64,000 nucleotides of DNA from Tritrichomonas musculus (Eukaryota; Parabasalia; Tritrichomonadida; Tritrichomonadidae). The notes under the pieces are model-generated. The model was not told the origin of the DNA, did not search any database, and saw only the letters and a program-made list of their open reading frames with translations. Shown one piece after another: positions 1 to 11,152 of the stretch; within the stretch, counting starts at the first letter, position 1; each line of letters opens with the position of its first letter. The translations under genes and the position numbers were made by a program. The DNA lies in NCBI GenBank assembly GCA_039105265.1, contig JAPFFF010000056.1, positions 806,001-870,000 on the forward strand, given 5' to 3'.

Positions 1-3000
1 GTAATGTTCGGCATCATTGAAACTTCTTCCACTGATAATGTTAAGACTCATCAAATATTGAAAATTAGATATTTTACCATTTAACCAAAGATCGGTGTGA
101 GGAAATGAACTATAAGATGCTCTTGGATACATGCATCTGACTTTCTTATCATTTGCAATGTTCTTTTTAATGCATGAAATGATGTTTTCAAACATTTCAT
201 TATTGAAAAGAAGGAAATAACATTCTCTCGCTTTTGTTAAAATTTTTATCGTTGAACAATCAAAAAGATTCGTTGCATATAAAATAAGATAAATGTTATC
301 ATAAAGAATAGTTTCCGTTTTATTTCTCTTCGTTTTTGTAATGCTTAATGAATTGTCATCAATAGTAATTGATGCACTTTTCTGAACTCCAATTGTCAGC
401 AATTTACATTCAGCTTTTTTTGCAATATCAAAAGGCAAATTATTGAAGCTTTCATAAGAAGTTGAATCTTTCTTTCGAATTTGATCAAAAAGGAGACTTT
501 TCGAAGATACTAGATTATTTCTAGTTGGTGAAGAAGGAGAAGGTAGATTATTTGTAATTGACTCTATTCTTTGCAATTTGTATGGACAATAAGCATAACA
601 AAAAGTGTTTATTCTTTTGAATTCAACTTTTGGATTTTTGCGGATTGAATCACTCCATGGCGATTGTGGAACTGACAATGAACTCCACAATGAACTCCAA
701 ATCTTTTTATTACTAGCAACTGTTATTTTTATTTGATTCGTAAATTGATTAAAAATGACAAAATTGTCTGTTATAAGTTGTTCCACTTTTTCTTTGTATT
801 CAAATGATGAATCATGTAAACAAGAATTATAGAAAAATTTTATTGCATTTACAAATGATACAAATTGTGGACTTATTTCTTTCCTGTTCAATTGACTCAA
901 CACTTTTTTGTAAGTATTGTTGAAGTTGGTGATTTTTTCTTCACGTATCTTCAATCTTGGATAAAGAGAATCCAAAAAGGAATCCATTTGCATTGCAAAA
1001 AGAATGTCATATTTATTTATCAAATAAGCAAATAAAATTTTAATTTCACTATTGAATGAACTTTCATTAATGATACGAAAAGCTTCTTTCGCTAAATCTA
1101 AATCAATCCAGTTTTTACCTTCATCCAATCTTAGACCTGGATTGAATTTTCTTGATAAAAAATCTGATTGAAAAGTATCTTCTAAAATTTCACTTAAATT
1201 GTGAATAATATCAATTATTTTGGAATCACATGTATATTCGCCTGCATTAGCAATAATAATGTCTAAAGCATCATCTGAATCTGATTCTTTTCTATTCATA
1301 TTTTCCTTTTGCTGTTCATTATTATTATTATTGTTTTGCTGCTTGGTAAATGTTAAAAGATCAGTCAGTGATCTTGAGTGAGAAGGATTTATAATGGAAA
1401 TATCGCATTCACTACATTGACTGTCTTCATCGATATCAACAAATTCGTCTGATGGCTCAACTGATAATGATTCTGCAATTTCTATATTGTTTTCACTTTC
1501 ATCTTCATCAGTTGATGCTTGATTTAATTCTCTTTTAAAGAAAATAAAATCTTTGATGATTCCAATCAGTAAGTAAACATCTCCGTTTCTTGCATCTTGA
1601 TTCTTTGCAATTTCAAGTAAAACATCATGAACAATACCATCAGCTACACCTACATCATAGCATGATATTCCAATTGCATTTATTGCATCAATCAGTTCAA
1701 TCCAATATCCTTTAAACAACGAAATAACAAATTTTATTATTTCTTTGTAAAGATCATTTTGCTTAATGAATGCATAAATCAACAAAGCCGGATAAATTGT
1801 TGATTGTTGCAAATTATAATAATTAAGATGACGATCTGCTTTCTTCAACAATAATTGTAAATATTTAAAACCTCCCAAAATTGCATTGATGCATAAAATT
1901 GGCAATAATTCAACTGCTTTGAATGAATTCATTAATGAAATTAAAAGAATATAAAATTCTTCTGAAATAATATAATTATCTTTGATATACAAAGAAATAA
2001 CAATGTTTTGAATTACTTTATCAAATGGAACACTAATGAAGTAATTCTTTAACTTATAAATTACAACCAAAAGTGAAATCACATTGCTAACAATGTAACC
2101 ATCTTTTGTCTCAAGATCAAAAATTGAAATCAAATAAGGAATCAGTTTAGAAACTCTGATTTTAGCTTCAGTGATTTCTTTATCGCTATGAAGTATTGTA
2201 GATAAAAAGTTAAGTAATTCTTTCTTCTCAGGTGAAGTGGACTCATTTGAACAAATCATTCCCATTATAATTGAAATGTGCTTTTCAGTTAGTTTCGCTT
2301 TGAATGATTCAGTTGCAACTTGTAAAAGTGACATTCTACATTTAGAGTATATTTCAATATCACAACCAAACGAGTGAAAATAAAGACGAAAAGCATAAAG
2401 AAACCATTCAAAAGATCGTATCAAATCAATCAACTCTTTATAATTTTTATAAAGTTTGTTTGCCCAATGACTCAAAACATTTGATTGTTCTTCAATTTTA
2501 CTATTCGACCAAATAAAAATATTCATTAAAATTGCATCAATCAGCTGCAATTGAAGATTTTTAAATGAAATGTTTTCAAGTAAATTGAAGAAACTCAAAT
2601 ATAAATCATAACTGATATGTGATTTACTTGAATTTTGAAGTAAATGTGAAATTGCAAAGAATCCATTAAATGTGTAAAATGATTGTTGACTATCTTCTCC
2701 AAATTTGAATAAATTGGATAAAACTTCAACACAAAGAAATACTTGAGATTGAAATTGAGAACCATCTTTTAACAATATGTCCAATTCACCAAAAATAGGA
2801 ATAACCAAGCTTACTTTGCAATATTCAACAAGCAAATCAGTGAAAGAGAACGGCTTTTTAATGGGTAAAATTTTTTGTTGATTTTCTTTGATTTCATTTA
2901 TTTGCTTGATTGCTAACAAGGAGATATATTTGTCACTTTTTATCGGAGTGTAAGCAAAGATAACTTTAGACTCACATGAAGAAGGCAAAGATCTTTGTCC

Positions 3001-6000
3001 TTCATTCTTCAGAGAAGATATTTCATCAATAATTAATGGTTTTGAAAGTAAGAAAAGTCCCATCAACGGAGGATTAACTTGATTTTCATTTGTTGCTTTA
3101 TTAATGAAACATTCAATTGAATCATTTGGTCTAAACAAAGGAAATTTTGAATTGATTGTGATTTTTACATTGTTAATAAACAATGTTATATCAGATTTAT
3201 TGTCATCTTTGTTTGGAATCACAGTAAGAGTTATCATTGTCCATGTATTAGTTGGAATATTTAATTGGAAATCTTCTTCATAAGAAAATGCTCTTGATTG
3301 AATTGTTATTTGCAAATTTCTCTCCTTTAAATCCATTTTAAAGAAGTGATTTTGAGCGTCTTTTAAATAAATGATATTTTGTATAATTCCTTCCATTTTA
3401 GATGGAATTGAAATCCAAAAGACAAAGCTGAATCCTTTTTTAATTATTTTAGAATTAATATTGTTTATTTGGATTTCACTGGACGGAAGCATTGGTATCT
3501 CTGCAGCTGGCAATTTATAAGAAGCAATCAAAATATTATTCAATGTTTTGAGAATATTTGGATGAATTAATGATAAATAATTTGAATCAATAGGACACAA
3601 AGCAGAAAAGAATTTGTTAACAACAGGTATAGAAGAGACAGAAGAAACTATTTGACAAAATAAAGTCAATAATAAATTGATCAACTTTTCACTGACTATG
3701 ATTTCATTTTCATTGAATGTTAATGTAACTTCATCTGTATCATCTTCATGTATTATTTTAATAATTGATTTCTTCCATTCATTTATAGTATCAATTATCA
3801 ATATGTCCAATCGACCTTCTTTGCATTTTCTACAATTTTCTGACGAATAAGAACAGAGATCTGAAATGAATTTGACAACAGAATAAATATATTTTGTATT
3901 AATGAAAAGGCAAACAAAAGAACAAAGATCTGTCGCCTGTTCCATTTCAAAATTGGGCTGTACAAAAGAGAGTAATTTTGGAACTGTTTGGATAAATCTA
4001 TCCATGATTTTTTCTGACTTTGTTTTAAAGATTCTAAATATGATTGACCTTAATAATGATCTGTTATTTGTCGTTATTATTTCATGCTGGTAAGCAAAAA
4101 TCAAATAAGTCATGATTTGCAACAAAAGCTCATCATTTGCTCTCTTTTCATCAGATGAAATTTTAATGTTCATTATAAAATTGATTAATTCAGATGTTAT
4201 TGGCTTGAGAATATTGATTAATGATTGATTTTTCGATATAATTTGATTCAATAATTTTATTATTTCTGACAGAAATGACAACGTTTCATTTTGTTTTAAT
4301 TCACTAATAGATGTATTTATCATGTTCACAATCTTTTGATTTAGTTGTTGAAAATCTGCCTCAGAATCCAATGAAATCAAATATTTCGTGAAATAATCAA
4401 TGAGTTTTTCTCGAATTGGTGGCTCATATAGAAGAGTTAAGAAAGAATCTAAAAAAATTTGTGATGAAAAGATTTGTTTAATAACATTTTCATTTGTAAA
4501 AAATGTTTCGAAGAAAGTCAAAAGTGTTTTTCTAATAAACAAGTAGAAATTGATTTCATTTGTTATACATTGGTTTGAATTCAGACGATAAGTTAACAAA
4601 TCAGTAATTAAGGTATCTACAATTGATGAAAAATTCAAATTTTTATCTTCTTTTTCAATCAAAATTAATCTGAAAACACTCTCCCATAATAGGTCAGGAT
4701 AAACCGAAATATCTTGCAAAATAATGTTAAGCAACATTTGATCGTTAATCAACAAAAAGTGAAATGTAAAATGACGAAGACTGTTGACAATTTCAAAATA
4801 TGAATTCTGCGTGAAATAAGTGATATTTGGGTCAAATATATTTTTAATTACCAAACCAGAAAAGATTTTTTCATTTGACGTTTGAATTGTCAAATTAGGA
4901 AAATGACTCATTATAGAATTCATTAAATAAAAGACAATCACACATTGATCATAGAATGTTTCAACAGAATCTGATTCCAAATTATCATTGTTAAATTTGA
5001 AAGCTTCCATTATTTCTAAAATAAAACTTTCAGCATTTTTCTCATCTTTTGTTATTATTTGCTCAATTGTTAAGACAACTGGAAGCATTTCTTGAGGAAT
5101 AAAATTCATCAATTCTTTAACATCGAAACTTGGCTCAGTTCCCAAACTAAAAACTTTATCAATTTGATACAAATCAAAGGGAGGATGAAAATAAAAGAAA
5201 TCATCACATGCTATGAATTTTTTAAGATTTTGATTTTCACTTAATTTTGTTGATTCTCTCTTGTTTTCGTTATTGTGAAAGAACTTCAAAACATGAATCA
5301 TCAAAGGCTTCAAAAATCCAAAAAATTCATCTTCAGTGGTTGAAATATTCATAAATTGTTTAATCGAAGTAAGAACAGAAAGAATTGTATCTCTACTCAA
5401 AAATATTGACAATTCATTATCATTTTCAGAAGCAACGTTAATTATATGAACAAAACATGAAATTGCTGTTTTGTTGTATTCTTCTCTTGATGGAACTTCA
5501 GACGTTTCTTCAATAAGGAAATTTAGATTGTATAACAACTGAATAAAATCCTGCTTGAATCGACCCCTGACAAGAAGAATTGTGGTTGAAATCCATGTGA
5601 AAAAAATATATGATGAAAAAACTTCAAAAACAGAGTCAATCTTAAAAAGATCGCCACGATTCAATATGGCTTTCAAATTGTCTTCATCAACAGAGAAAAA
5701 GTAAAGCCTGCTTGTGTTAGCTACAAATGAATCAGAATCAATTTTACTCAGAACCGACTGAATCTTTGATTTATCTGGCAGCTGTTTCACTAATGTCTCA
5801 ATGAATTCTTTGCAATTTTCATCAAATTCAGTTTCAGTTTCTTTCTCATTTTGATACAACGATAGGATTTTTTGGCAAATATTTTTTGTTTTTGAAAATT
5901 TTTCTTCTTCTTTTGTTGAAATATCACTAACATACAAAAAGAGCTCATCAATGTCAACTCCATCGAGGCTGTACTTCATGCATTCTTGACTTGTCACTTT

Positions 6001-6849
6001 TGTATCTGTTTGATTCAGACTCAACTTTTTGAATAGATCGTCAAAAGAAGGTCTTTCGTCGGGATTCACTGACAAGCATTCTTCAATCAATTTTTTCAAA
6101 TTGTCATTGGTTATTTTATTTAATTCAGGTGTCCCGCCATTTCTCTCAGCGCGAGTCCCTGAAATGATTTCAAACATCAAAATTCCGAATGAATAAACGT
6201 CGGTTTTCTTATCAAAAAGTGGCTCTTTTTGCTGCAAAGTTTCAGGAGCAAGATAAGCTTTATTATCAATATTTTCTATCGATTTATTAAAATTGAATAT
6301 TTTTGAGAGCCAAAAATCGGTTATGTGCGGTTGGAATTCACCATCAAGAAAAATATTTTCTGCTTTCAAGTCTTGATGCCCAATATCATGATTATGAAGA
6401 ATCATCATTCCGTATGCAATGCCAGCAAGAATAATTTGTCGTTTTGTATTGGTATATTCGAGTGGGCAATCTGATTCTATTTGATGCATAATTAAATCAG
6501 AGAGAATTAATCCGTTTTCGATGTAATCAGTAATAATTGTAATATTTTCATCGCCTTGTAAATCTTGATACGAAACTCCTTTTAGTTGAATAATTGTTGG
6601 ATTATCAATTTGCATAAGTTTATAGATTTCATCAGAAATTGAAATTGGTTGACTATATTCTTTGATCGTTTTGGCCATAAATAATTTTTTGGTTGTTTTA
6701 TCTTGGACTATGTTGACGTTTTTTTCTTTACTTTTTAATTCTATTGAAAGCTGATCTTTGATTTTATAATTTTTGATGTCTAATAAATACTCATCTTCAT
6801 GACTTTCATCATTATCAGAATTGCTTCTAGGCTGATCTGTGCTTGACAT
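1..6849 (-). CDS. Kinase-like domain fused to a giant BEACH-domain protein (C-terminal end beyond window)
   Basis: The minus-strand frame is open from ATG at 6849 to the window edge, 2283 codons, and continues off the left side. Residues about 40-283 form a protein kinase fold: lysine K60 in FMAKTIK, HQDLKAEN with D160 (HQD instead of HRD), DFW at 178-180 in place of DFG, APE at 201-203, and TDVYSFG. The altered HRD and DFG suggest weak or no catalysis. A long alpha-helical, Ser/Asn-rich middle follows. A beta-rich segment at about 3540-3180 (GFSFVFWISIP, then TWTMITLTV) resembles the ConA-like domain of large BEACH proteins. At about 660-170 lies a likely PH-BEACH region, and the last residues before the edge (DLWLNGKISNF, then YLMSLNIISGRSFND) match the start of a BEACH domain. 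BEACH proteins act in lysosome and vesicle traffic and scaffolding. Dictyostelium lvsG is recalled as a precedent for a kinase-like/BEACH combination. No Inr-like motif was seen at the start. Confidence 0.85.
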   Translation of the reverse strand, partial: MSSTDQPRSNSDNDESHEDEYLLDIKNYKIKDQLSIELKSKEKNVNIVQDKTTKKLFMAKTIKEYSQPISISDEIYKLMQIDNPTIIQLKGVSYQDLQGDENITIITDYIENGLILSDLIMHQIESDCPLEYTNTKRQIILAGIAYGMMILHNHDIGHQDLKAENIFLDGEFQPHITDFWLSKIFNFNKSIENIDNKAYLAPETLQQKEPLFDKKTDVYSFGILMFEIISGTRAERNGGTPELNKITNDNLKKLIEECLSVNPDERPSFDDLFKKLSLNQTDTKVTSQECMKYSLDGVDIDELFLYVSDISTKEEEKFSKTKNICQKILSLYQNEKETETEFDENCKEFIETLVKQLPDKSKIQSVLSKIDSDSFVANTSRLYFFSVDEDNLKAILNRGDLFKIDSVFEVFSSYIFFTWISTTILLVRGRFKQDFIQLLYNLNFLIEETSEVPSREEYNKTAISCFVHIINVASENDNELSIFLSRDTILSVLTSIKQFMNISTTEDEFFGFLKPLMIHVLKFFHNNENKRESTKLSENQNLKKFIACDDFFYFHPPFDLYQIDKVFSLGTEPSFDVKELMNFIPQEMLPVVLTIEQIITKDEKNAESFILEIMEAFKFNNDNLESDSVETFYDQCVIVFYLMNSIMSHFPNLTIQTSNEKIFSGLVIKNIFDPNITYFTQNSYFEIVNSLRHFTFHFLLINDQMLLNIILQDISVYPDLLWESVFRLILIEKEDKNLNFSSIVDTLITDLLTYRLNSNQCITNEINFYLFIRKTLLTFFETFFTNENVIKQIFSSQIFLDSFLTLLYEPPIREKLIDYFTKYLISLDSEADFQQLNQKIVNMINTSISELKQNETLSFLSEIIKLLNQIISKNQSLINILKPITSELINFIMNIKISSDEKRANDELLLQIMTYLIFAYQHEIITTNNRSLLRSIIFRIFKTKSEKIMDRFIQTVPKLLSFVQPNFEMEQATDLCSFVCLFINTKYIYSVVKFISDLCSYSSENCRKCKEGRLDILIIDTINEWKKSIIKIIHEDDTDEVTLTFNENEIIVSEKLINLLLTLFCQIVSSVSSIPVVNKFFSALCPIDSNYLSLIHPNILKTLNNILIASYKLPAAEIPMLPSSEIQINNINSKIIKKGFSFVFWISIPSKMEGIIQNIIYLKDAQNHFFKMDLKERNLQITIQSRAFSYEEDFQLNIPTNTWTMITLTVIPNKDDNKSDITLFINNVKITINSKFPLFRPNDSIECFINKATNENQVNPPLMGLFLLSKPLIIDEISSLKNEGQRSLPSSCESKVIFAYTPIKSDKYISLLAIKQINEIKENQQKILPIKKPFSFTDLLVEYCKVSLVIPIFGELDILLKDGSQFQSQVFLCVEVLSNLFKFGEDSQQSFYTFNGFFAISHLLQNSSKSHISYDLYLSFFNLLENISFKNLQLQLIDAILMNIFIWSNSKIEEQSNVLSHWANKLYKNYKELIDLIRSFEWFLYAFRLYFHSFGCDIEIYSKCRMSLLQVATESFKAKLTEKHISIIMGMICSNESTSPEKKELLNFLSTILHSDKEITEAKIRVSKLIPYLISIFDLETKDGYIVSNVISLLVVIYKLKNYFISVPFDKVIQNIVISLYIKDNYIISEEFYILLISLMNSFKAVELLPILCINAILGGFKYLQLLLKKADRHLNYYNLQQSTIYPALLIYAFIKQNDLYKEIIKFVISLFKGYWIELIDAINAIGISCYDVGVADGIVHDVLLEIAKNQDARNGDVYLLIGIIKDFIFFKRELNQASTDEDESENNIEIAESLSVEPSDEFVDIDEDSQCSECDISIINPSHSRSLTDLLTFTKQQNNNNNNEQQKENMNRKESDSDDALDIIIANAGEYTCDSKIIDIIHNLSEILEDTFQSDFLSRKFNPGLRLDEGKNWIDLDLAKEAFRIINESSFNSEIKILFAYLINKYDILFAMQMDSFLDSLYPRLKIREEKITNFNNTYKKVLSQLNRKEISPQFVSFVNAIKFFYNSCLHDSSFEYKEKVEQLITDNFVIFNQFTNQIKITVASNKKIWSSLWSSLSVPQSPWSDSIRKNPKVEFKRINTFCYAYCPYKLQRIESITNNLPSPSSPTRNNLVSSKSLLFDQIRKKDSTSYESFNNLPFDIAKKAECKLLTIGVQKSASITIDDNSLSITKTKRNKTETILYDNIYLILYATNLFDCSTIKILTKARECYFLLFNNEMFENIISCIKKNIANDKKVRCMYPRASYSSFPHTDLWLNGKISNFQYLMSLNIISGRSFNDAEHY

Positions 6850-7482
6850 ATAATTTTAATCAAATTTCTTACGTTTTGAAAGGTTATTGTAATTCTCAGT
6901 CAAATTGCTCAATTCAATTTTTATCAAAAAGTTCGATGTAAAATTTTATCTAAACCTTTATGTCCAAACGAGTTTGCATTCAAAATGTATTCAATTGATA
7001 CTCATTTTTGTTCGTTATTTTTTGAGAGAATTTGAGGATCCAAAATGGCCAAAACGGACACTTTAATTCAATCTTGGATTCACCTTTCAATTTTCATTGA
7101 TAATTTTGAATGCATATTTCGTCTGACCAATTACATCGCTCAAAATTTACATTGAATTTTATTTTTTTATTTCAAATGTTGATCTTCTCGGTCAAAATCA
7201 TTCTTAATGAATTTGAAAAGTTTATAGTTCATATTTGAGAGGTTTGTGTAAGACATTTATTATTACTTTTTTTCTGATATTAATGAGTTTATTATTGTAA
7301 AAATAAAGTATCCAATAAAATATTTTTTGGATACTTCAACACAAATCTTTGAATAAAATACTAAATAAAAAAGCAGTTTTAGGTCCACAAAAAGTGACAG
7401 CTTTTTTCAAAAAGTCGAAAATGGACACTCAGTTCACTGGATACAAAAGCCTAGAATTTTATTTTTCAATACTAAATTGTGT
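6850..7482. other. Intergenic, divergent promoter region
   Basis: AT-rich DNA between the minus-strand BEACH-kinase gene and the plus-strand kinase remnant. It must hold the promoter of the BEACH-kinase gene. No repeat, RNA gene or other gene was recognised. Confidence 0.5.
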
Positions 7483-8016
7483 ATGGCAAATCAATCTGTA
7501 AATAACTCAATCATTAATCAATTAGATAAAGAATCACCCAATCCAGCCACCTGAAGGATGGAATGAAATTATAATGATTAATTATTATATATATTGGAAA
7601 TTAATGATTAATCATTTACGCATTAAAAGTAATGATAATGAAAAGTTCAAAAACTGGCTCAGTAAGACGATTTCTACGTGAATATGAAATTTTGAACATG
7701 CTAGATCACCCGAGCATCATCAAAACATATGGGATTTCATTAGTCGATGAAAAAAGTCCACCTTCAATTCTCCTCGAATTTTGTCCAAAATGTATTGAAC
7801 AAATATTTGAATGCAAAAATATTCTGTTCTATCTATGAAATTGCAGAAGGAATGAGATACATTCATTCACAAAAAGTTATTCATTGCGATCTCAAACCTT
7901 CAAATATCTTGATTTCTGCAGATGGAAAGATCAAAGTTTGTGACTTTTGAATTTCAAAACTGATTCAACCTGATAAGTCAATTTCATCAGCACAAGGAAG
8001 CATTAAGTTACAATGA
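7483..8016 (+). pseudogene. Broken protein kinase copy
   Basis: A decayed kinase in two plus-strand frames. The first (7632-7838) carries the N-lobe and alphaC-like stretch FLREYEILNMLDHPSIIKTY and ILLEFCPK. The second (to 7950) carries [20 protein letters not shown], then KPSNILIS and VCDF, so a frameshift lies near 7830. A stop falls where the Gly of DFG should be, HRD reads HCD, and the frame ends soon after with SSAQGSIKLQ. A short ATG frame at 7483 (MANQSVNNSIINQ) may be what is left of its start. The kinase text closely resembles the domain of the gene at 8027-9637 (for example [13 protein letters not shown] against YQIAEGMKYVHSR), so the two look like paralogues in tandem, the upstream one dead. 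Confidence 0.75.
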
Positions 8017-8026
8017 ATAATTTTCT

Positions 8027-9637
8027 ATGACAAGAATTTCATCTCTTTCGGATTATAAAATCACTTCGGCTTCGGCTGGCTTTAACCATTCACTCTTCAT
8101 TACAAATGACGGAAAAGTTCTTGCATGCGGATGCAATGATTCTGGACAACTTATGACTAAAAGCTTTGGTTCTGATGAACGTTTGCCAATTGAGACGACG
8201 ATCACTGATGGCGCCACATTTTGTATTGCTGGGAGCTTCATTTCAGCTGTTTTAGTGAATGCTGAAGTTCCAATGCACATGCCAAACAGGCCTGTCACTG
8301 AACGTGCAGATAAAAAGGACGAAAATGACAAAGAACAGGAAGCAATTTCATCAGAAAAAGAAAAACATGTCAACGAAAAAAAGGCACTTTTTGCAGAGAT
8401 TGCTAAACTTCGAAATGACAGTAAAACATACTCGTGCGATAATTCAAAACTTCGCAGGGACAAAGAAGCATACGAAGAAGAGATTGCAAAACTTCGCAAA
8501 GACAATGAAGCGTTAGCAAACGATAACATAAAGCTTCGCAAAGACAAAGAAGACAACGAAGAAGAAATTGCAAAACTTCGCAAAGACAATGAAGCGTTAG
8601 CAAACGATAACATAAAGCTTCGAAAAGACAATGCTACATACGCCGAAGAGATTGAAAAACTCCACAAAGACAATGAAGCATTAGCGAAAGATAATATGAA
8701 AAATCGCTCGAATGTCTCAGACAAACAACCATCGCCGTCTCCAGCACCGTCACCTTTTCCATCGCCTGTTAGTATGAAGCTTCTTGATACTGCCAAAATT
8801 GATAGTCTTGAACGATGCAAGGAAGTCGGCGTTGGATGCAGTGGTCGTGTCTACAAAGTCTACATGAAGGAAGCTTACGCGCTGAAGGAGATGAACGTCA
8901 GTAAAGCATCTCAAAACTTCCGACACTTCATTGGCGAGTGCGAAATGTTGTCCATGCTCGAGCACCCGAACATTCTGAAGACTTTTGGCATCTGTATTGG
9001 CGACGCTGATCATCCTCCGTGCATTCTTCTTGAGTTCTGTGAATCTAACCTCCACGACGAGGTGACGAAGAAGTCTTTGAGCAGCGTCGATCTCGTCTTC
9101 TCAGTCTACCAGATCGCAGAAGGCATGAAGTACGTCCACAGCCGCCAAATCATCCACCGCGACCTGAAGCCGTCCAACATTCTTCTTGAAAGCGACGGGA
9201 CAGTCAAGATTAGCGACTTCGGCATTGCGAAGCTTATGACAGCTGAAGAACAGCTTTCATTGACTCATGGCGTTGGAACACAGAAGTTCATGGCGCCTGA
9301 AATCATCGATGAATCAGACTTTTACGACGAGAAAGTTGACGTCTACTCGTTTGGCGTTCTCGCATTCTTCGTGCTGAGTGGCGGTGACATGCCCAAGATC
9401 AAGATGAGCGAAGTCCTCAGTGGGAAGAAGCCTTCGATTCCTTCCTCTTTCAGCGACTTTGCGAAGAAGATGATCGGCGACTGCTTGAACTTCGAAGCAA
9501 AAGACCGTCCCAGCTTCAGCGACATTGTTGAACAGATGGAAAACAACGAATACATGATGCTTCCTCTCGACTCTTTTGAGTCAAATGAAGTTAAAATTAA
9601 GGTCAGACAACACAAAGACAAGATTCCTCAATACTAG
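8027..9637 (+). CDS. RCC1-repeat / coiled-coil / protein kinase
   Basis: A 536-residue protein. Residues 10-80 contain one clear RCC1-type blade (ITSASAGFNHSLFITNDGKV, then CGCNDSGQL) and a partial second. Residues about 95-220 are a charged coiled coil with KLRKDNEALANDNIKLRKD repeated. A Ser/Pro-rich linker (SPSPAPSPFPSPV) leads to a complete kinase domain: Gly loop GVGCSGRVYKV, K287, HRDLKPSN with D379, DFG with D397, FMAPE and DVYSFG. All catalytic residues are present, so activity is likely; it looks TKL-like or Ser/Thr type. Real RCC1 domains have seven blades, so the N-terminus looks truncated, and the dead kinase just upstream abuts it. The kinase half is strikingly G+C-rich (34 of 60 bases at 9121-9180) while its surroundings are about a quarter G+C. 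Start is the first ATG of the open frame; an RCC1 start further upstream is blocked by stops. Confidence 0.85.
   Translation: MTRISSLSDYKITSASAGFNHSLFITNDGKVLACGCNDSGQLMTKSFGSDERLPIETTITDGATFCIAGSFISAVLVNAEVPMHMPNRPVTERADKKDENDKEQEAISSEKEKHVNEKKALFAEIAKLRNDSKTYSCDNSKLRRDKEAYEEEIAKLRKDNEALANDNIKLRKDKEDNEEEIAKLRKDNEALANDNIKLRKDNATYAEEIEKLHKDNEALAKDNMKNRSNVSDKQPSPSPAPSPFPSPVSMKLLDTAKIDSLERCKEVGVGCSGRVYKVYMKEAYALKEMNVSKASQNFRHFIGECEMLSMLEHPNILKTFGICIGDADHPPCILLEFCESNLHDEVTKKSLSSVDLVFSVYQIAEGMKYVHSRQIIHRDLKPSNILLESDGTVKISDFGIAKLMTAEEQLSLTHGVGTQKFMAPEIIDESDFYDEKVDVYSFGVLAFFVLSGGDMPKIKMSEVLSGKKPSIPSSFSDFAKKMIGDCLNFEAKDRPSFSDIVEQMENNEYMMLPLDSFESNEVKIKVRQHKDKIPQY
8478..8645 (+). repeat. 84-bp tandem repeat inside the coiled coil
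   Basis: Two near-identical 84-bp units encode 28 residues each (EEIAKLRKDNEALANDNIKL and a KDKEDN tail). Weaker copies lie on both sides. The repeat keeps the reading frame and lengthens the coiled coil of the RCC1/kinase protein. Confidence 0.7.
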
Positions 9638-11152
9638 TGACCTTTTTTCTTTCTTTTTCTTTTTATGATTATTCTTTATACTATTTACTCTGATTTTATT
9701 AAAATAATTTTTTTTTTTTTAATTTGTTTGTTGATTAAAATATATATTAATATAGTGTTAAAGTTTAAATCCAATTTCAAAAGTCAACAATATTAAATAA
9801 GTGTTTGCGAATTGAAAATTAGTAAAACATAATAAACAGGAAACAAAATCTTTCTAGAATGAAAGAACTTTTTCAAAGTTAAAATGGTTATGAAACAGGA
9901 TTGAATTTATCGTTCCCATTTTTTTATATTTAAAGTTTTAAATCTCATAAATGATTTTTTTAAACCAGTTAAAAGCCATATTTAATAAACCCTAAGGAAA
10001 AAAAGAATGAAATTAAAATAGGATTATATAAGTATTCTCTTCTCATTTTTATTTTGTAAACATCATTTATATTAATAAAGCTGAGTAAAATCTGTTTCAT
10101 TTATGAAATCTACCAAAGAATGCTTAAAGCTTATAATAATATTTTGAACTTTTATAAAATAAATCAATCCATTGAAAAATTATTTATCCCTTTTATTATT
10201 TTATATTAATAGATAACAAATAACTAAAAATTTTATTAATGATTTTTCATGACATTTTTTTTTTCCAAAATCTCATATTATTAATTTATAAGAACTCATA
10301 TAATTATTTGATAGAATTATTTAAAATTGAATTAAAATTTTCATATAAAGTTTTGTCATATATATTTATTATTTAAGTTAGATCTAAAAAAGAAATATTA
10401 AGTCTTTAGATAATATCAAATAGAGTATTTTGATGAATGAACTATATTTCGCTCTTTTCTTTTTATTGTACCATTCAACAATGAGTAATTATTGATATGA
10501 CCAAATTGAAATTATGATCAAATTTTTCATAAAAAGTGAGATTAATAACGTTTTATAGATTTTGGTTGAATGCTTTTCTAATTCAAATTGATTATATTTT
10601 GAATAATTTTATATATATAAAATAAACTATTCAATAATATAAATCACTTTTTTATGACGAATAAAATGAGTGATGAAAATAATAAGAAATAGTAACTGAA
10701 AATCAAAGTTTACATAAAAAAAAAAAAAAAAAAAAAAAAGACAATTGATTTTCTTTTGTATTCAATTAAGAAAAAGTGATGGACATTATTGAAAAAAAAT
10801 TGAGAATTTTCTTTAAAGCTACAAACGTTGCTAAACATTCAATATATGATTTGAATAAAGGTATGATTTTAGATGAAATTATTATGTTTAATTTTAAGCA
10901 ATTCTTTCATAAATGCATGATATAATTCGTTGAAATTTGAATAAAAACTTCAATTTGATTCAAAAAACGACCAATTCTTCATTCTATACATTTTTAATGG
11001 GAATCTTGATTAATCCTAGATTTAAATGATCAAAATTGAGATTTTGTTTTTTTCATTTCTTTCATTATTTTAAGAAAAATTTGAATTAAAATTTTGTTGA
11101 GTGAAAATTTTATGATTGTTTCATTTTATTTAAAAGCAGCGCTTTAAAATAA
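9638..11152. other. Long AT-rich intergenic stretch
   Basis: About 1.5 kb of very AT-rich DNA after the RCC1/kinase stop. It contains a poly(A) run of about 22 at 10718-10739. No open frame of note, RNA gene or element end was recognised. Confidence 0.5.

Noticed and set aside
8053-8820. 255-aa minus-strand frame (Ser/Leu-rich)
   Set aside because: It is antisense to the repeated coiled coil of the RCC1/kinase gene; the composition is the mirror of AAR/GAR-rich codons.
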